The notes: generated by a model from the sequence alone, not told the origin. A DNA stretch of 64,000 bases from Actinomycetota bacterium (GCA_019347575.1 JAHWKY010000003.1:147073-211072); one strand, 5' to 3'; positions 52,060 through 60,042 are shown, numbered from the stretch's first letter. Numbers and translations: made by a program.

Positions 52060-52431
52060 TCAGACGGGGGGGATCATGCCCGGAGGCAGGTCGGCGCGGC
52101 CCTCGAGGGGCGACAGTTCGAACTCGGGTGGTCCGATACGGAGGAACTCGACCGGCTGATCGTCGGCGAGGTGCTGTTCGCAGATCGTCGCCACGTCGGC
52201 CTCGGTGACACCGCCGTACCAGACGTTGTCCGGGGCGACGAAGACGGTCGGCCCGACCATGCACGGTTCGAGGCAACCCGACGCAACGACCTTCACGTCG
52301 TCCAGGCCGAGCCGCCCCGTGGTCTCGCGGAAGGCGTTGAAGATGTCGGCCGAGCCTCTCGTGATGCAGGACGGGCGCGGGTGCTCGGCGGGACGCTCGT
52401 TCACGCAGACGAACACGAACTTGCGCGGCAT
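52060..52431 (-). CDS. Thioredoxin-like 2Fe-2S ferredoxin
   Basis: A 123-residue protein of the thioredoxin-fold [2Fe-2S] family. Candidate ligands are Cys in FVFVCVNERP, SCITRGS and the pair ASGCLEPCMVGPTVFV. WYGGVTEADVATICEQHLAD is the usual C-terminal half. Such ferredoxins are seen with cobalamin, hydrogenase or oxidoreductase genes; here it is 45 nt from hpd in the same direction. ATG 52431 starts directly at the first strand. Confidence 0.82.
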   Translation of the reverse strand: MPRKFVFVCVNERPAEHPRPSCITRGSADIFNAFRETTGRLGLDDVKVVASGCLEPCMVGPTVFVAPDNVWYGGVTEADVATICEQHLADDQPVEFLRIGPPEFELSPLEGRADLPPGMIPPV

Positions 52432-52585
52432 GCCAGCGCGGGCCACGAGATCTCCTGCCTCGGCGTGCCCCGACCGTACCCGACCACGCGGTGGCCGCTC
52501 GTCGGGGCCCGACGCCCGGGAAGCGCGGGGAGCGGCGTAGCGTTACACCCGCGTGGACGACCAGCCACCGGGACAGGAGCCCTTC

Positions 52586-53011
52586 ATGCCCGCCGATCCG
52601 GCACGGACGATGCTCGGCTACGCACGTCGCATCGCGGTGGTCGGCGTCTCCGACAAGCCCTGGCGTGACAGCCACAGCGTCAGCGCGGCCATGCTGCACC
52701 AGGGCTACGACGTCGTGCCCGTCAACCCCAACGTCGATGAGGTGTTCGACCGTCGCGTCTACCCCTCGTTGCGTGACGTGCCGGGCGGGATCGACGTGGT
52801 CAACGTGTTCCGGAGGGCGTCCGCGCTGCCGGAGGTCGCCCGTGAGGCGGTCGAGATCGGAGCGCGCGGGGTCTGGGTGCAGTTGGGCCTGCGGTCGCCC
52901 GAGGCCCGCCGGATCGTCGAGGACGCCGGGCTCGACTACGTCGAGGACCGCTGCATCAAGGTCGAGGTCTCGCGCTTCCGGGGCGAGCTCGAGCTGCCTC
53001 CCGAGCGGTGA
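52586..53011 (+). CDS. CoA-binding (YccU-like) protein
   Basis: A 141-residue Rossmann-like CoA-binding domain: RIAVVGVSDKPWRDSHSVSA, YDVVPVNPNVDEVFDRRVYP and ARGVWVQLGLRSPEARRIVE, ending with a CIKVE segment. The family is like the CoA-binding part of succinyl-CoA synthetase, function unknown. ATG 52586 follows AGGAG at 6 nt; GTG 52553 is an alternative giving 11 extra residues. Confidence 0.85.
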   Translation: MPADPARTMLGYARRIAVVGVSDKPWRDSHSVSAAMLHQGYDVVPVNPNVDEVFDRRVYPSLRDVPGGIDVVNVFRRASALPEVAREAVEIGARGVWVQLGLRSPEARRIVEDAGLDYVEDRCIKVEVSRFRGELELPPER

Positions 53012-53027
53012 CGCCCGGATCGACCGC

Positions 53028-53996
53028 TCACTCCAACCCGCGGACCGTCGCCGCCGGGAACCGCCACCCCAGCAGAGCCTCCACCATCCGCAGCGCCTGG
53101 CCGGTCCGGGCGACCTCGTGGACACGGACGATGTGGGCGCCGCGCAGGGCGCAGAACACCGCTGCCGCGATGCTGCCGTCGATGCGTTCCTCGAGCGGCA
53201 CGCCGAGCGTCTCGCCGATGAAGTCCTTGTTGGACAACGCCACCAGGACCGGGAACCCGAGTGCGGCGAGTTCCGGAAGGCGACGTGACAGCTCGAGCGA
53301 GTGGTAGGTGTTCTTGCCGAAGTCGTGACCGGGATCGACGATCAGGCGGTCGCGTCGCACTCCGGCCGCGATGGCACGCTCGGTCAGCATCCGGCAGTGC
53401 TCCACGACGGCGGTGGTGACGTCCGGCAGGAAACTGCTGCGCAGGGGTCGCGAGCGCGGCTGGCCGCCGTGGTGCATCGCCACGTACGCCGCATCGTGAG
53501 CGGCCACGACCGCCAGGATCTCGGGATCGTGGGCGCCGGTCACGTCGTTGACGATGTCCGCCCCGGCCGTGAGCACGGCATCCGCCACGGGCGCCCGCCA
53601 GGTGTCGACCGACAGGAGCGCTCTCTCATCGGCCTCGCGGATACCGGCCACGATCGGCACGACGCGGGCGATCTCCTCCCCGACCGACACATCGTCGCCA
53701 GGCCCGCCGCGGATCCCCCCTACATCGATGATCTGGGCACCCTCCGTCAGGAGCGTGCGGGCGCGTCGCAGAGTGCGCTCGATGCCGAACGAGGCGCCGC
53801 GGTCGTAGAACGAGTCCGGGGTGTTATTGACGATGCCCATGAGCCCGAACGACCGTTCGAAGTCGAGCCGGTGCCGCGCGAGGTCGAGGACCGGGGCGGG
53901 GGTCGCCGCGTCGTCCCGGCCGAGCGGGAGTCTCAGCGGATGCGCGGGTTGCGCCAAGGTCGTCCTGACGAGCCGGGGAGCGGCACCATCGCACAT
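53028..53996 (-). CDS. Dihydropteroate synthase paralogue, FolP2 type
   Basis: A 322-residue TIM barrel with pteroate synthase motifs in the FolP2 form: MGIVNNTPDSFYDRGASFG, QIIDVGGIRGGPGDDVSVGEE, LSVDTWRAPVA and VDPGHDFGKNTYHSLELSRRL. As I recall, mycobacterial FolP2 reads MAIVNRTPDSFYDKGATF and is reported to lack synthase activity; the usual VTPDSFSDGG and DPGIGFGK forms are absent here. I therefore do not assign sulfonamide-target folP. An N-terminal extension of about 45 residues precedes the barrel. Confidence 0.82.
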   Translation of the reverse strand: MCDGAAPRLVRTTLAQPAHPLRLPLGRDDAATPAPVLDLARHRLDFERSFGLMGIVNNTPDSFYDRGASFGIERTLRRARTLLTEGAQIIDVGGIRGGPGDDVSVGEEIARVVPIVAGIREADERALLSVDTWRAPVADAVLTAGADIVNDVTGAHDPEILAVVAAHDAAYVAMHHGGQPRSRPLRSSFLPDVTTAVVEHCRMLTERAIAAGVRRDRLIVDPGHDFGKNTYHSLELSRRLPELAALGFPVLVALSNKDFIGETLGVPLEERIDGSIAAAVFCALRGAHIVRVHEVARTGQALRMVEALLGWRFPAATVRGLE

Positions 53997-54043
53997 CCAC
54001 TGGGGCCAGGGCTAGCCTCGGTGGGGCGCCGGGAGGTGAGCCG

Positions 54044-54412
54044 CTGGGCACCTGGATCGCTGTCGGGCTCATCGCGACCGCAGCACTCGCGGTCGTGCTG
54101 GTGGCGCTGTTTCAGGCGTCACCGATGACGCGCCGGGAGCCCCAGAGGCCGGGTTGGCTCGTACCGACGCCGGGGGAGATCCGCGCCGTCCGTTTCCCGC
54201 TCGCGTTGCAGGGCTACGACCCCGACCACGTGGACGTGACCTTCAGCGCGCTCGCGGACGCCTACGAGGAGCTGTACGTGGCGGCGGGACCGGCGGCCAT
54301 CGCGCGCGCGCAGGAACGGCTCGAGCAGCGGCGCCTCGAGGTGACCGAACCACCTGCGACCGTCCGGTCCACGAGCGCAGGGGACGGGGCGTCCACCGCT
54401 GAGATCAGCTGA
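54044..54412 (+). CDS. Membrane-anchored DivIVA-domain-like protein
   Basis: The reading frame contains a clear membrane helix (TWIAVGLIATAALAVVLVAL) and then RFPLALQGYDPDHVDVTFSAL, the first segment of DivIVA-like domains. No ATG, GTG or TTG precedes the helix in frame. The best start is CTG 54044, 7 nt after GGAGG (54032-54036); the first ordinary start, GTG 54095, would cut the helix in half. A TAGCCT box lies at 54013-54018. About 122 residues; the end overlaps the convergent hydrolase gene by 8 nt. Role in polar or septal growth is only by analogy. Confidence 0.5.
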   Translation: MGTWIAVGLIATAALAVVLVALFQASPMTRREPQRPGWLVPTPGEIRAVRFPLALQGYDPDHVDVTFSALADAYEELYVAAGPAAIARAQERLEQRRLEVTEPPATVRSTSAGDGASTAEIS

Positions 54413-55175
54413 GGAACTCGAGGATCGTCGCGGCGAGCGCTCCGGGATCCTCGACCGGCAGCCAGTGCCCGGTGTGGGGGATGACCCTCACCCGGCTCAC
54501 CGGGATGTCGGCCTTGAGCTCCTCCGCCATCGCGAGGGGTGTCGAACGGTCGTGTGCGCCGGTGACGATCAGCGTGGGCTGCCCGATCTCGTGACGCGCG
54601 ATCGACGGCGCCTTGGCGAGGGCACGGCAGGCCTTGGCGTACATCGGCGGGTCGTTGCGCAGGAAGAGCTCCCGGAGCAGTCCGACCCCGCCGGGCATCG
54701 TCGCGTGGCTCTGGGGTGAGACGGCGCCCTCGAGCCACCCCTCGACCAGCGGGTCCATGCCTTCCTTCTCGACCAGGTCGGCACGTTCCTTGTAGGCGTC
54801 CGCGACCGGCGGTTGGAAGTAGCTGATCCCACCGACGAGGACGAGTTCGTCACACACCTCGGGTTCGCTGTGCGCGAGCTGCTGCGCGATCAGCGATCCC
54901 ATCGAGTGGCCCACCACGGTGGCGGACGGCAGCTCGAGCTCGGCCACGAGTTTGCGCACGTCGCGCGCCCACACCTCGATGGAGAACTTGCCCTTTCCCC
55001 CGGAGCGTCCGTGCCCGCGCAGGTCGAGGGCGACACAGTGGTGGTGCTGCTTCATGGCCTGCATGACACCGTGCCACGCGTTGGACGAGCCACCGAGCGC
55101 GTGGATGAAGATGACCGGCGGGCCCTCGCCGTAGGATTGGTAGTAGATGTTGCTGCCGTCGATCTCGGCGAACAT
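54405..55175 (-). CDS. Alpha/beta hydrolase, lactonase/esterase-like
   Basis: A 256-residue alpha/beta hydrolase: IFIHALGGSSNAWHGVM (oxyanion strand), ALDLRGHGRSGGKGK, nucleophile GHSMG in ATVVGHSMGSLIAQQLA, VTGAHDRSTPLAMA (Asp) and PHTGHWLPVEDP (His). The pattern is near 3-oxoadipate enol-lactonases and related esterases, but the cap gives no substrate. The ATG at 55175 is natural. It stands alone. Confidence 0.85.
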   Translation of the reverse strand: MFAEIDGSNIYYQSYGEGPPVIFIHALGGSSNAWHGVMQAMKQHHHCVALDLRGHGRSGGKGKFSIEVWARDVRKLVAELELPSATVVGHSMGSLIAQQLAHSEPEVCDELVLVGGISYFQPPVADAYKERADLVEKEGMDPLVEGWLEGAVSPQSHATMPGGVGLLRELFLRNDPPMYAKACRALAKAPSIARHEIGQPTLIVTGAHDRSTPLAMAEELKADIPVSRVRVIPHTGHWLPVEDPGALAATILEFLS

Positions 55176-55302
55176 GGTTCCCTCAGGTCTGGTCGGCAGG
55201 TCTGGTCGGGTGCCCCCGTCGGGGCGGAGGATGCGGCCGGAGGGGCCGGAACTCAGGCGCGGAGGCTAGCCGACCCGGCCCCGTGGACGGATCGGAGGGA
55301 GC

Positions 55303-55755
55303 GTGCGCGTCACGTTGTCGCAGCCCATCGGCGCGCCCCGCGGCACCGTCTGGGAGGTGCTCACCGACTGGGAGCGCCAGGCGGAGTGGATGCTCGATGC
55401 GCTGGCTGTGGAGGTCATCACGCCGTACCGCACCGGGGTGGGGGTCACCGTGGTCTGTCCCACTCGCATCCTCGGGGTGACCATCAGGGACGTGCTGCGC
55501 GTCACGCGGTGGATCGAGGGCGAGGTGCTCGAGGTCGTCCATCTCGGCAAGGTCATCAAGGGCACGGCGGCGTTCGAGCTGTCCGACGCCGGGACCGGGA
55601 CCGTGGTGGACTGGTGGGAGCACATCGATCCGCCGCTCGGGAGGTTCGGGGCGCTCGTCGCCGACCACATCATCGCCCCACTCACCGCGGCGATCTTCCG
55701 GCGCAGCCTGCGCCGCTTCGCCGCCCTCTGCGAGCACGAGTCCCGCCGAACTTGA
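55303..55755 (+). CDS. SRPBCC-fold protein
   Basis: A 150-residue START/SRPBCC (polyketide-cyclase-like) protein: IGAPRGTVWEVLTDWERQAEWM, VRVTRWIEGEVLEVVHLG, GTGTVVDWWEHIDPP and a long C-terminal helix. Such proteins bind a hydrophobic ligand in an internal cavity. GTG 55303 follows GGAGGG. The stop is buried in the hairpin at 55747-55796. Confidence 0.8.
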   Translation: MRVTLSQPIGAPRGTVWEVLTDWERQAEWMLDALAVEVITPYRTGVGVTVVCPTRILGVTIRDVLRVTRWIEGEVLEVVHLGKVIKGTAAFELSDAGTGTVVDWWEHIDPPLGRFGALVADHIIAPLTAAIFRRSLRRFAALCEHESRRT

Positions 55756-55796
55756 ATACTCGGGGACACGTGAGTGCCCCCAACCATTCAAGTTCG
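55747..55796. terminator. Long two-stage hairpin between convergent genes
   Basis: CGAACTTGAAT (55747-55757) and ATTCAAGTTCG (55786-55796) are a perfect 11-bp inverted repeat. Inside, GGGG-a-CAC (55762-55769) pairs with GTG-CCCC (55774-55780) with one bulged A. The TGA of the SRPBCC gene (55753-55755) lies in the left arm. It can act for both the SRPBCC gene and the paa cluster. Confidence 0.7.
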
Positions 55797-55825
55797 TGAG
55801 AAGCGCGGCGGCGAGGAGTGTGCTC

Positions 55826-56341
55826 TCACAGGTGCTTGAAGGCCTCGAAGGGCTGGCGGCAGGCGTTGCAGTAGTGGATCGCGCGGCACGGCGTCGGCCC
55901 GAAGCCCGACTCCTTGGCCGTGTCGGTCGAGGCGCAGTACGGGCACGGGGTCGGCGCCGCCGCGATCGGGAGCCGGCGGACCGCATCGGGGACGTCGTGG
56001 GTGGCGCCGACGGGCGGGGCGATGCCGAAGTCGCGGAGACGGTCGTGACCCTCGGCGCTGATGCGGTCGCTGCTCCACGGCGGGTCGTAGACGAACCGCA
56101 CATCGATGTGCTCGACACCGGGCACCGAAGCCACCGCCTCGCGCACGTCGCGTTCGATCATCTCGGTCGCCGGGCAGCCGGCGAACGTCGGCAGCAGCGT
56201 CACGACGACCTCGCCGCCGTCGACGGACACCTCGTGGATCATCCCGAGCATGCCGACCGTGACGGGTGGGAGCTCGGGATCGGGCACGCTCGCCACGGCG
56301 TCGCGGATGGCGTCGACGTCGACGGTCGTCATCGCGCTCAC
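55826..56341 (-). CDS. paaD: Phenylacetyl-CoA epoxidase subunit PaaD
   Basis: A 171-residue PaaD: an N-terminal MIP18/DUF59 domain (VASVPDPELPPVTVGMLGMI, TFAGCPATEMIERDV) and a C-terminal metal ribbon (CPYCAS...CNAC, about 138-161). PaaD is thought to assist iron-sulfur or diiron maturation of the PaaABCE epoxidase. GTG 56341 shares GTGA with the paaC stop and has GGGAG 7 nt upstream; ATG 56332 is an alternative. Last gene of the cluster, ending before a strong hairpin. Confidence 0.92.
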   Translation of the reverse strand: MSAMTTVDVDAIRDAVASVPDPELPPVTVGMLGMIHEVSVDGGEVVVTLLPTFAGCPATEMIERDVREAVASVPGVEHIDVRFVYDPPWSSDRISAEGHDRLRDFGIAPPVGATHDVPDAVRRLPIAAAPTPCPYCASTDTAKESGFGPTPCRAIHYCNACRQPFEAFKHL

Positions 56342-57153
56342 CACGACACTCCCGGGTGGGCGCGGTGCAGGTGCGTCATCTCCTCCCACGCCGAGGTCCA
56401 GTCCTCGGTGTGCTCGCCGTGACGACCGCGCGGGGTGTCGAAGAACCCGTCGGGGAGGCGCCAGACGTCGCCCGTGGCCGCGACGTCGTCGGCGAGGGGG
56501 AGCTCGAGCTCCTCGAGCACCGGGACGACGTCGCCGAGCCACCGCGCCCCGACCTCGCTCGCACCGACCGGGACGAGGTCACCGACCACGTCGGCCTCGG
56601 CGGGGGTGGGCTCGGCGAGCCACAGCGCCTCGGGCCACACGCGGGCGAACCCTTCGGCGAGTTGATCGTGAGCCTCGAGCGACGCGCGGGCCACCTTGCG
56701 CACCCACGTGTCCGCGTGCTCGAGGTGGTAGCGCTCCTCGTGACGGAGCTTGCGTGCCACGGCGGCGATGTCGGGGTCGTTGGACGACGTGAGCACGTCG
56801 AGACGCACGGCGTCGAAGTGGTCGTAGAGGAAGTGTCGGGCGAGCGAGTAGGCGAAGTCGGTGGGCGGGCGCTCGCACACGATGGCGTGCCGGTACTGGC
56901 CAGGCTCGCGGCCGAGTCCGAGCCGGTCGACATCGCTTCGGTCGACCGCCCCGAGGTCCCCGCCGCGCCCCGCGAGGACGACCTGGTACCACAGGTCGGC
57001 GTGGTTGATCTCGTCCTGAGCCAGAGTCGCGAACGCGAGGTCGGACTCGATGGAGGGGGCGAAGCCGGTCCAGTGCGAGGAGCGATGGCCCGTGACGAGC
57101 TCGTCGTCGGCGATGCCGAGCAGGAACACCGTGCGGGGGTCGTCGAGGTTCAC
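56338..57153 (-). CDS. paaC: Phenylacetyl-CoA epoxidase structural subunit PaaC
   Basis: A 271-residue ferritin-like helical protein. ADDELVTGHRSSHWTGFAPS and LAQDEINHADLWYQV are the PaaC N-terminal signatures; LRHEERYHLEHADTWV is the second E-x-x-H segment. PaaC stabilises PaaA in the 1,2-epoxidase complex acting on phenylacetyl-CoA. The GTG start shares GTGA with the paaB stop, so paaB, paaC and paaD are chained by 4-nt overlaps. The longer open frame upstream is a shadow of paaB. Confidence 0.93.
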   Translation of the reverse strand: MNLDDPRTVFLLGIADDELVTGHRSSHWTGFAPSIESDLAFATLAQDEINHADLWYQVVLAGRGGDLGAVDRSDVDRLGLGREPGQYRHAIVCERPPTDFAYSLARHFLYDHFDAVRLDVLTSSNDPDIAAVARKLRHEERYHLEHADTWVRKVARASLEAHDQLAEGFARVWPEALWLAEPTPAEADVVGDLVPVGASEVGARWLGDVVPVLEELELPLADDVAATGDVWRLPDGFFDTPRGRHGEHTEDWTSAWEEMTHLHRAHPGVSW

Positions 57154-57527
57154 GCTGACCCCCTCGCGGCGCCTCCGGACCGGCCCGTCCCGGACCCACC
57201 CGACCGCCCCGGCGCCGGACGCTCCTGCAGCTCGCCCCGGCCGCGCGCACGCGCGGCCTCGCGGGCCCTCTCGCGCTTGTCGCGGAAGCCGGTGTAGCCG
57301 TCGTTGCGGCGGTAGCTCATATCGATGGCGTGCTCGAGCAGCGAGGGGTCCTCGAGCCGGTGCAGGTGCTCGCGTTCGACGACCGCGTAGTCGACCCCCT
57401 CCCCGTGCCGGAAGTGGGTCTCGCGGGCGAGCAGGAGGGCCGCCTCGGGGTCGGGGGCGTGGATCGTCCCGACGTGCTCCAGCGAGTCCTCCCACTTGCG
57501 TCGGCCGAACACCTCGAAGTCGGGCAT
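57150..57527 (-). CDS. paaB: Phenylacetyl-CoA epoxidase subunit PaaB
   Basis: A 125-residue PaaB: FEVFGRRKWEDSLEHVGTIHA and ALLLARETHFRHGEGVDYAVV are the family signatures. The domain fills about residues 1-90; the rest is a Gly/Arg/Ala-rich tail (RARGRGELQERPAPGRSGG) not found in the usual 95-residue form, possibly disordered. PaaB bridges the AC dimers of the epoxidase. ATG 57527 has GAGGTGA upstream. Three 36-bp repeats separate it from the PaaX-PaaA fusion gene. Confidence 0.93.
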   Translation of the reverse strand: MPDFEVFGRRKWEDSLEHVGTIHAPDPEAALLLARETHFRHGEGVDYAVVEREHLHRLEDPSLLEHAIDMSYRRNDGYTGFRDKRERAREAARARGRGELQERPAPGRSGGSGTGRSGGAARGSA

Positions 57528-57544
57528 CAGCTCACCTCGTCTCG

Positions 57545-57652
57545 GTTGTGCTACCGCTTCGCTACTTGAGCACTGGTCGGGTTGTGCTACCGCTTCGCTA
57601 CTTCAGCACTGGTCGGGTTGTGCTACCGCTTCGCTACTTCAGCACTGGTCAC
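57545..57652. repeat. Three tandem 36-bp direct repeats
   Basis: Units at 57545-57580, 57581-57616 and 57617-57652 begin GTTGTGCTACCGCTTCGCTA and differ at only one site (CTTGAG in the first, CTTCAG in the others) apart from the last bases of unit three. Each unit contains GTGCT...AGCAC arms 16 nt apart that can fold into a small imperfect hairpin. The third unit overlaps the stop codon of the PaaX-PaaA gene (57649-57651). The remaining 17 nt before paaB hold its ribosome site. There are no spacers, so this is not a CRISPR array. Confidence 0.9.
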
Positions 57653-59460
57653 GCCGCGACCGCGGGCGGACGGTCGCCGGTGACGACCTGGCGCACCCAG
57701 GCGGTGTTGTCGCGCAGCAGCCGGCGCCAGTGCAGCCTCGTCGTGACGATCTCGTGGGTCGCCTCGTCCTGTTTGGTGATGACCGCCTTGAGCTTGTCCC
57801 AGTCCGGCTCGGTGTAGCGCCAGCGCTTCTCGTCGGGATCGAAGCGCAGGGCGGGATCGGGGAACTCGATGCCCATGTCCCAGAGCTTGGGCACGTACTG
57901 GCTGAGGAACTCCTGACGCGACTCCTCGTTGGCGCGGGTCTTGATCCCCCAGTGGATCAGCAGATCGTCCTCGGCCGGGACGTCGTGGCCGAAGAAGTGC
58001 ATCGACGGCTCGTACCAGCGGTCGATCGCTTCCTGCAGCATCTCGAACTGCTCGTCGGTGCCGGACGCGAGGGCGAGCGTGATGTCCTCGCCGTGGCGGT
58101 AGTGCAGCGACTCCTCGGCTACCACCCGGCGCATGCAGCGCAGGTAGGGACCGTAGGACGTGTCGAGCAGGGCGCGCTGGGTGACGATGGCGGCGCCATC
58201 GACGAGGAAGCCGATGCAGGCCACGTCACCCCACGTGTAGGTGGGGTAGTGGAAGACGTTGTGGAACTTGGTGCGGCCGTCGATCAGGTCCTCGAACATC
58301 TGCTCGCGTGGTTTGCCGAGGTCCTCGGCGACGCGGTAGATCAGGTGGGCGTGGCCGACCTCGTCCTGGACCTTGGCGGCGAGGCTGCGCTTGCGTCGGA
58401 GGGTCGGGGCGCGGGCGATCCACTCGCGCTCCGGCAGCGCCCCCATGATCTCGCTGTTGGCGTGCATCTCGATGAACTTGAGCGCGAGTCGCCGGTACTC
58501 GTCGGGCATCCACTCGGTCGCCTCGATCTTCTGGCCCGCGTGGACGCGCTCGAGGAACTCCTCGGTGCGCCGCTCCTCGGCCTGCGCGGGGGTGGTGCGG
58601 CGGTCCACGGTCTCGTCGAGGTTGCTGACGGGTGCGGGCGGGGCGTCGTCGTCGGGGTCGGAGCTCGCGACCAGAGCCGCCCAGTGCCGCCACGCCGGTC
58701 CCTCGACGGTGCGGTACGCGGCGGTGAACACGTGGGCGGCGCGATCGCCGGCCCAGTCATCGGGCAGCAGCTCGGGTGGCAGGCCGGGGTCCATGAACAG
58801 GAACTTGCGCCACTCGTGCACGAGGATGATGCGGCGCCGGAGTGCCTCGGCGCCCTCGACCTCGTCGCCGATCCAGCCCGAGAAGCGCTCGGTGTAGTCG
58901 TGGTGGGCCTGACGCAGCTCACTGAGGTCGTAGGCGCGGGCCGCCAGGCCACGGTCATCTCCCTCCAGCTCCGACGTGAACTGCTCGACCTGGCCGGACA
59001 CGCCGTGCTTGGCGAGCGCGTCCTCGAGTCGCGCCCCGAGGTCCCACGGGCAGATCCACAACCCGGTCCCCAGCGCTCCGTACCCGAGCCACTCGAGCTC
59101 GCGGCGCAGCGCATCACGGGCGGCGCGCTGCTCCTCCGCGAACGAGTAGGTCAGGATGCGCCAGCGGCCGTCCCAACGCAGCGGACGACGCAGGTAGATG
59201 CGGTCGGCGGCGTCCTCGAACCGGCGCCGCCCCGCCCGGGTCAGTCGGTAGGCGGCTCGCCGGCCGTGCTTGTGAGGTTCGACGAGGTCCTGGGCGACGA
59301 GCCGACGCAGGGCCTGTCGGGTCGCGGTGGGCTTGACCCCCAGCGTCTCCATGGCGTCGCTGACCGCCCCCAGCCACGTCTGCCCCCCGCTGGGGAGCAC
59401 CAGGTCCCCGAGGACGGTCAGCAGCAGCGGACGGGTCCCGGGGGTCGACTCGTCGGCCAT
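57649..59460 (-). CDS. PaaX-PaaA fusion: repressor joined to phenylacetyl-CoA epoxidase catalytic subunit
   Basis: One uninterrupted frame of 603 residues. Residues 1 to about 265 are a PaaX repressor: winged helix (PLLLTVLGDLVLPSGGQTWL, VKPTATRQALRRLV, GRRAAYRLTRAGRRRFE), central domain (WDGRWRILTYSFAEEQRAAR, WLGYGALGTGLWICPWD) and PaaX_C-like end (IILVHEWRKFLFMDPGLPPE). Residues 266-288 are a polar Asp/Pro linker. From 289 on is PaaA: EATEWMPDEYRRLALKFIEM, diiron motifs E367-x2-H370 (KVQDEVGHAH) and E450-x2-H453 (VVAEESLHYRHG), and EFPDPALRFDP near the end. PaaX normally binds phenylacetyl-CoA as inducer, the substrate of PaaA. ATG 59460 is chosen because PaaX homology begins there. Confidence 0.9.
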   Translation of the reverse strand: MADESTPGTRPLLLTVLGDLVLPSGGQTWLGAVSDAMETLGVKPTATRQALRRLVAQDLVEPHKHGRRAAYRLTRAGRRRFEDAADRIYLRRPLRWDGRWRILTYSFAEEQRAARDALRRELEWLGYGALGTGLWICPWDLGARLEDALAKHGVSGQVEQFTSELEGDDRGLAARAYDLSELRQAHHDYTERFSGWIGDEVEGAEALRRRIILVHEWRKFLFMDPGLPPELLPDDWAGDRAAHVFTAAYRTVEGPAWRHWAALVASSDPDDDAPPAPVSNLDETVDRRTTPAQAEERRTEEFLERVHAGQKIEATEWMPDEYRRLALKFIEMHANSEIMGALPEREWIARAPTLRRKRSLAAKVQDEVGHAHLIYRVAEDLGKPREQMFEDLIDGRTKFHNVFHYPTYTWGDVACIGFLVDGAAIVTQRALLDTSYGPYLRCMRRVVAEESLHYRHGEDITLALASGTDEQFEMLQEAIDRWYEPSMHFFGHDVPAEDDLLIHWGIKTRANEESRQEFLSQYVPKLWDMGIEFPDPALRFDPDEKRWRYTEPDWDKLKAVITKQDEATHEIVTTRLHWRRLLRDNTAWVRQVVTGDRPPAVAA

Positions 59461-59597
59461 CGGCGGGCCTCCGTGACGTGTGACGGTACAGAAACGGTCG
59501 TGTTCGAAGGTAACACGCGGGGCGCGCCCGTCAACCCGGGGATCGGGGGAGCGACGAGGCACATCGACGGCGCTGGAGCGAGCGTGCCGCTCTGACG

Positions 59598-60035
59598 TCA
59601 GTCCCGGGCTTCGCAGATGACGACCGGGATGTCGCGGTCGGTGCTGCGCTGGTAGCCGGCGTAGCCGCGATAGGCGTCGGTGATGCGCGGCCACAACGCC
59701 GCCTTCTCGTCCTGCGTCACGGTCCGTGCCATGGCTGGGCCGCGGACCCCCCGGACGACCAGGTCGACCTCGGGGTTCTCGCGCAGGTTCAGGTACCAGG
59801 CGGGATGGCTATCGCTGCCGCCGTTGGAGGCGACGAGCACCACGCTGCCGTCCTCGAGTTGGACCGGTGAGGTCAGCAGCGTCCGGCGCGGTTCGCCGCT
59901 GCGGCGCCCCGTCGTCGTGAGCTCGACCACCGGCATCCCACCGAGGCGACCGAGCAGGCGTCCGCCGCTGACCTTGAACACCGCCTCGTGGAACGCGATC
60001 AGGCTCTGCGCGACGAGGCCTTTGATGTTGGCCAT
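59598..60035 (-). CDS. F420-dependent nitroreductase-family (Ddn-like) protein
   Basis: A 145-residue split barrel with the DUF385/Ddn signature: VVELTTTGRRSGEPRRTLLTS and VLVASNGGSDSHPAWYLNLRENPEV, the F420-phosphate and deazaflavin pocket. Members reduce quinones, nitro compounds or unsaturated lactones with F420H2, often at the membrane. The ATG at 60035 lies 7 nt after a TACGCT box and 27 nt after the stop of the AfsR-like gene. Confidence 0.9.
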   Translation of the reverse strand: MANIKGLVAQSLIAFHEAVFKVSGGRLLGRLGGMPVVELTTTGRRSGEPRRTLLTSPVQLEDGSVVLVASNGGSDSHPAWYLNLRENPEVDLVVRGVRGPAMARTVTQDEKAALWPRITDAYRGYAGYQRSTDRDIPVVICEARD

Positions 60036-60042
60036 GTCAGGC

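Noticed and set aside
57545..57652. CRISPR array (36-bp repeats)
   Set aside because: The units are directly adjacent with no spacers and there are no cas genes; they are tandem repeats.
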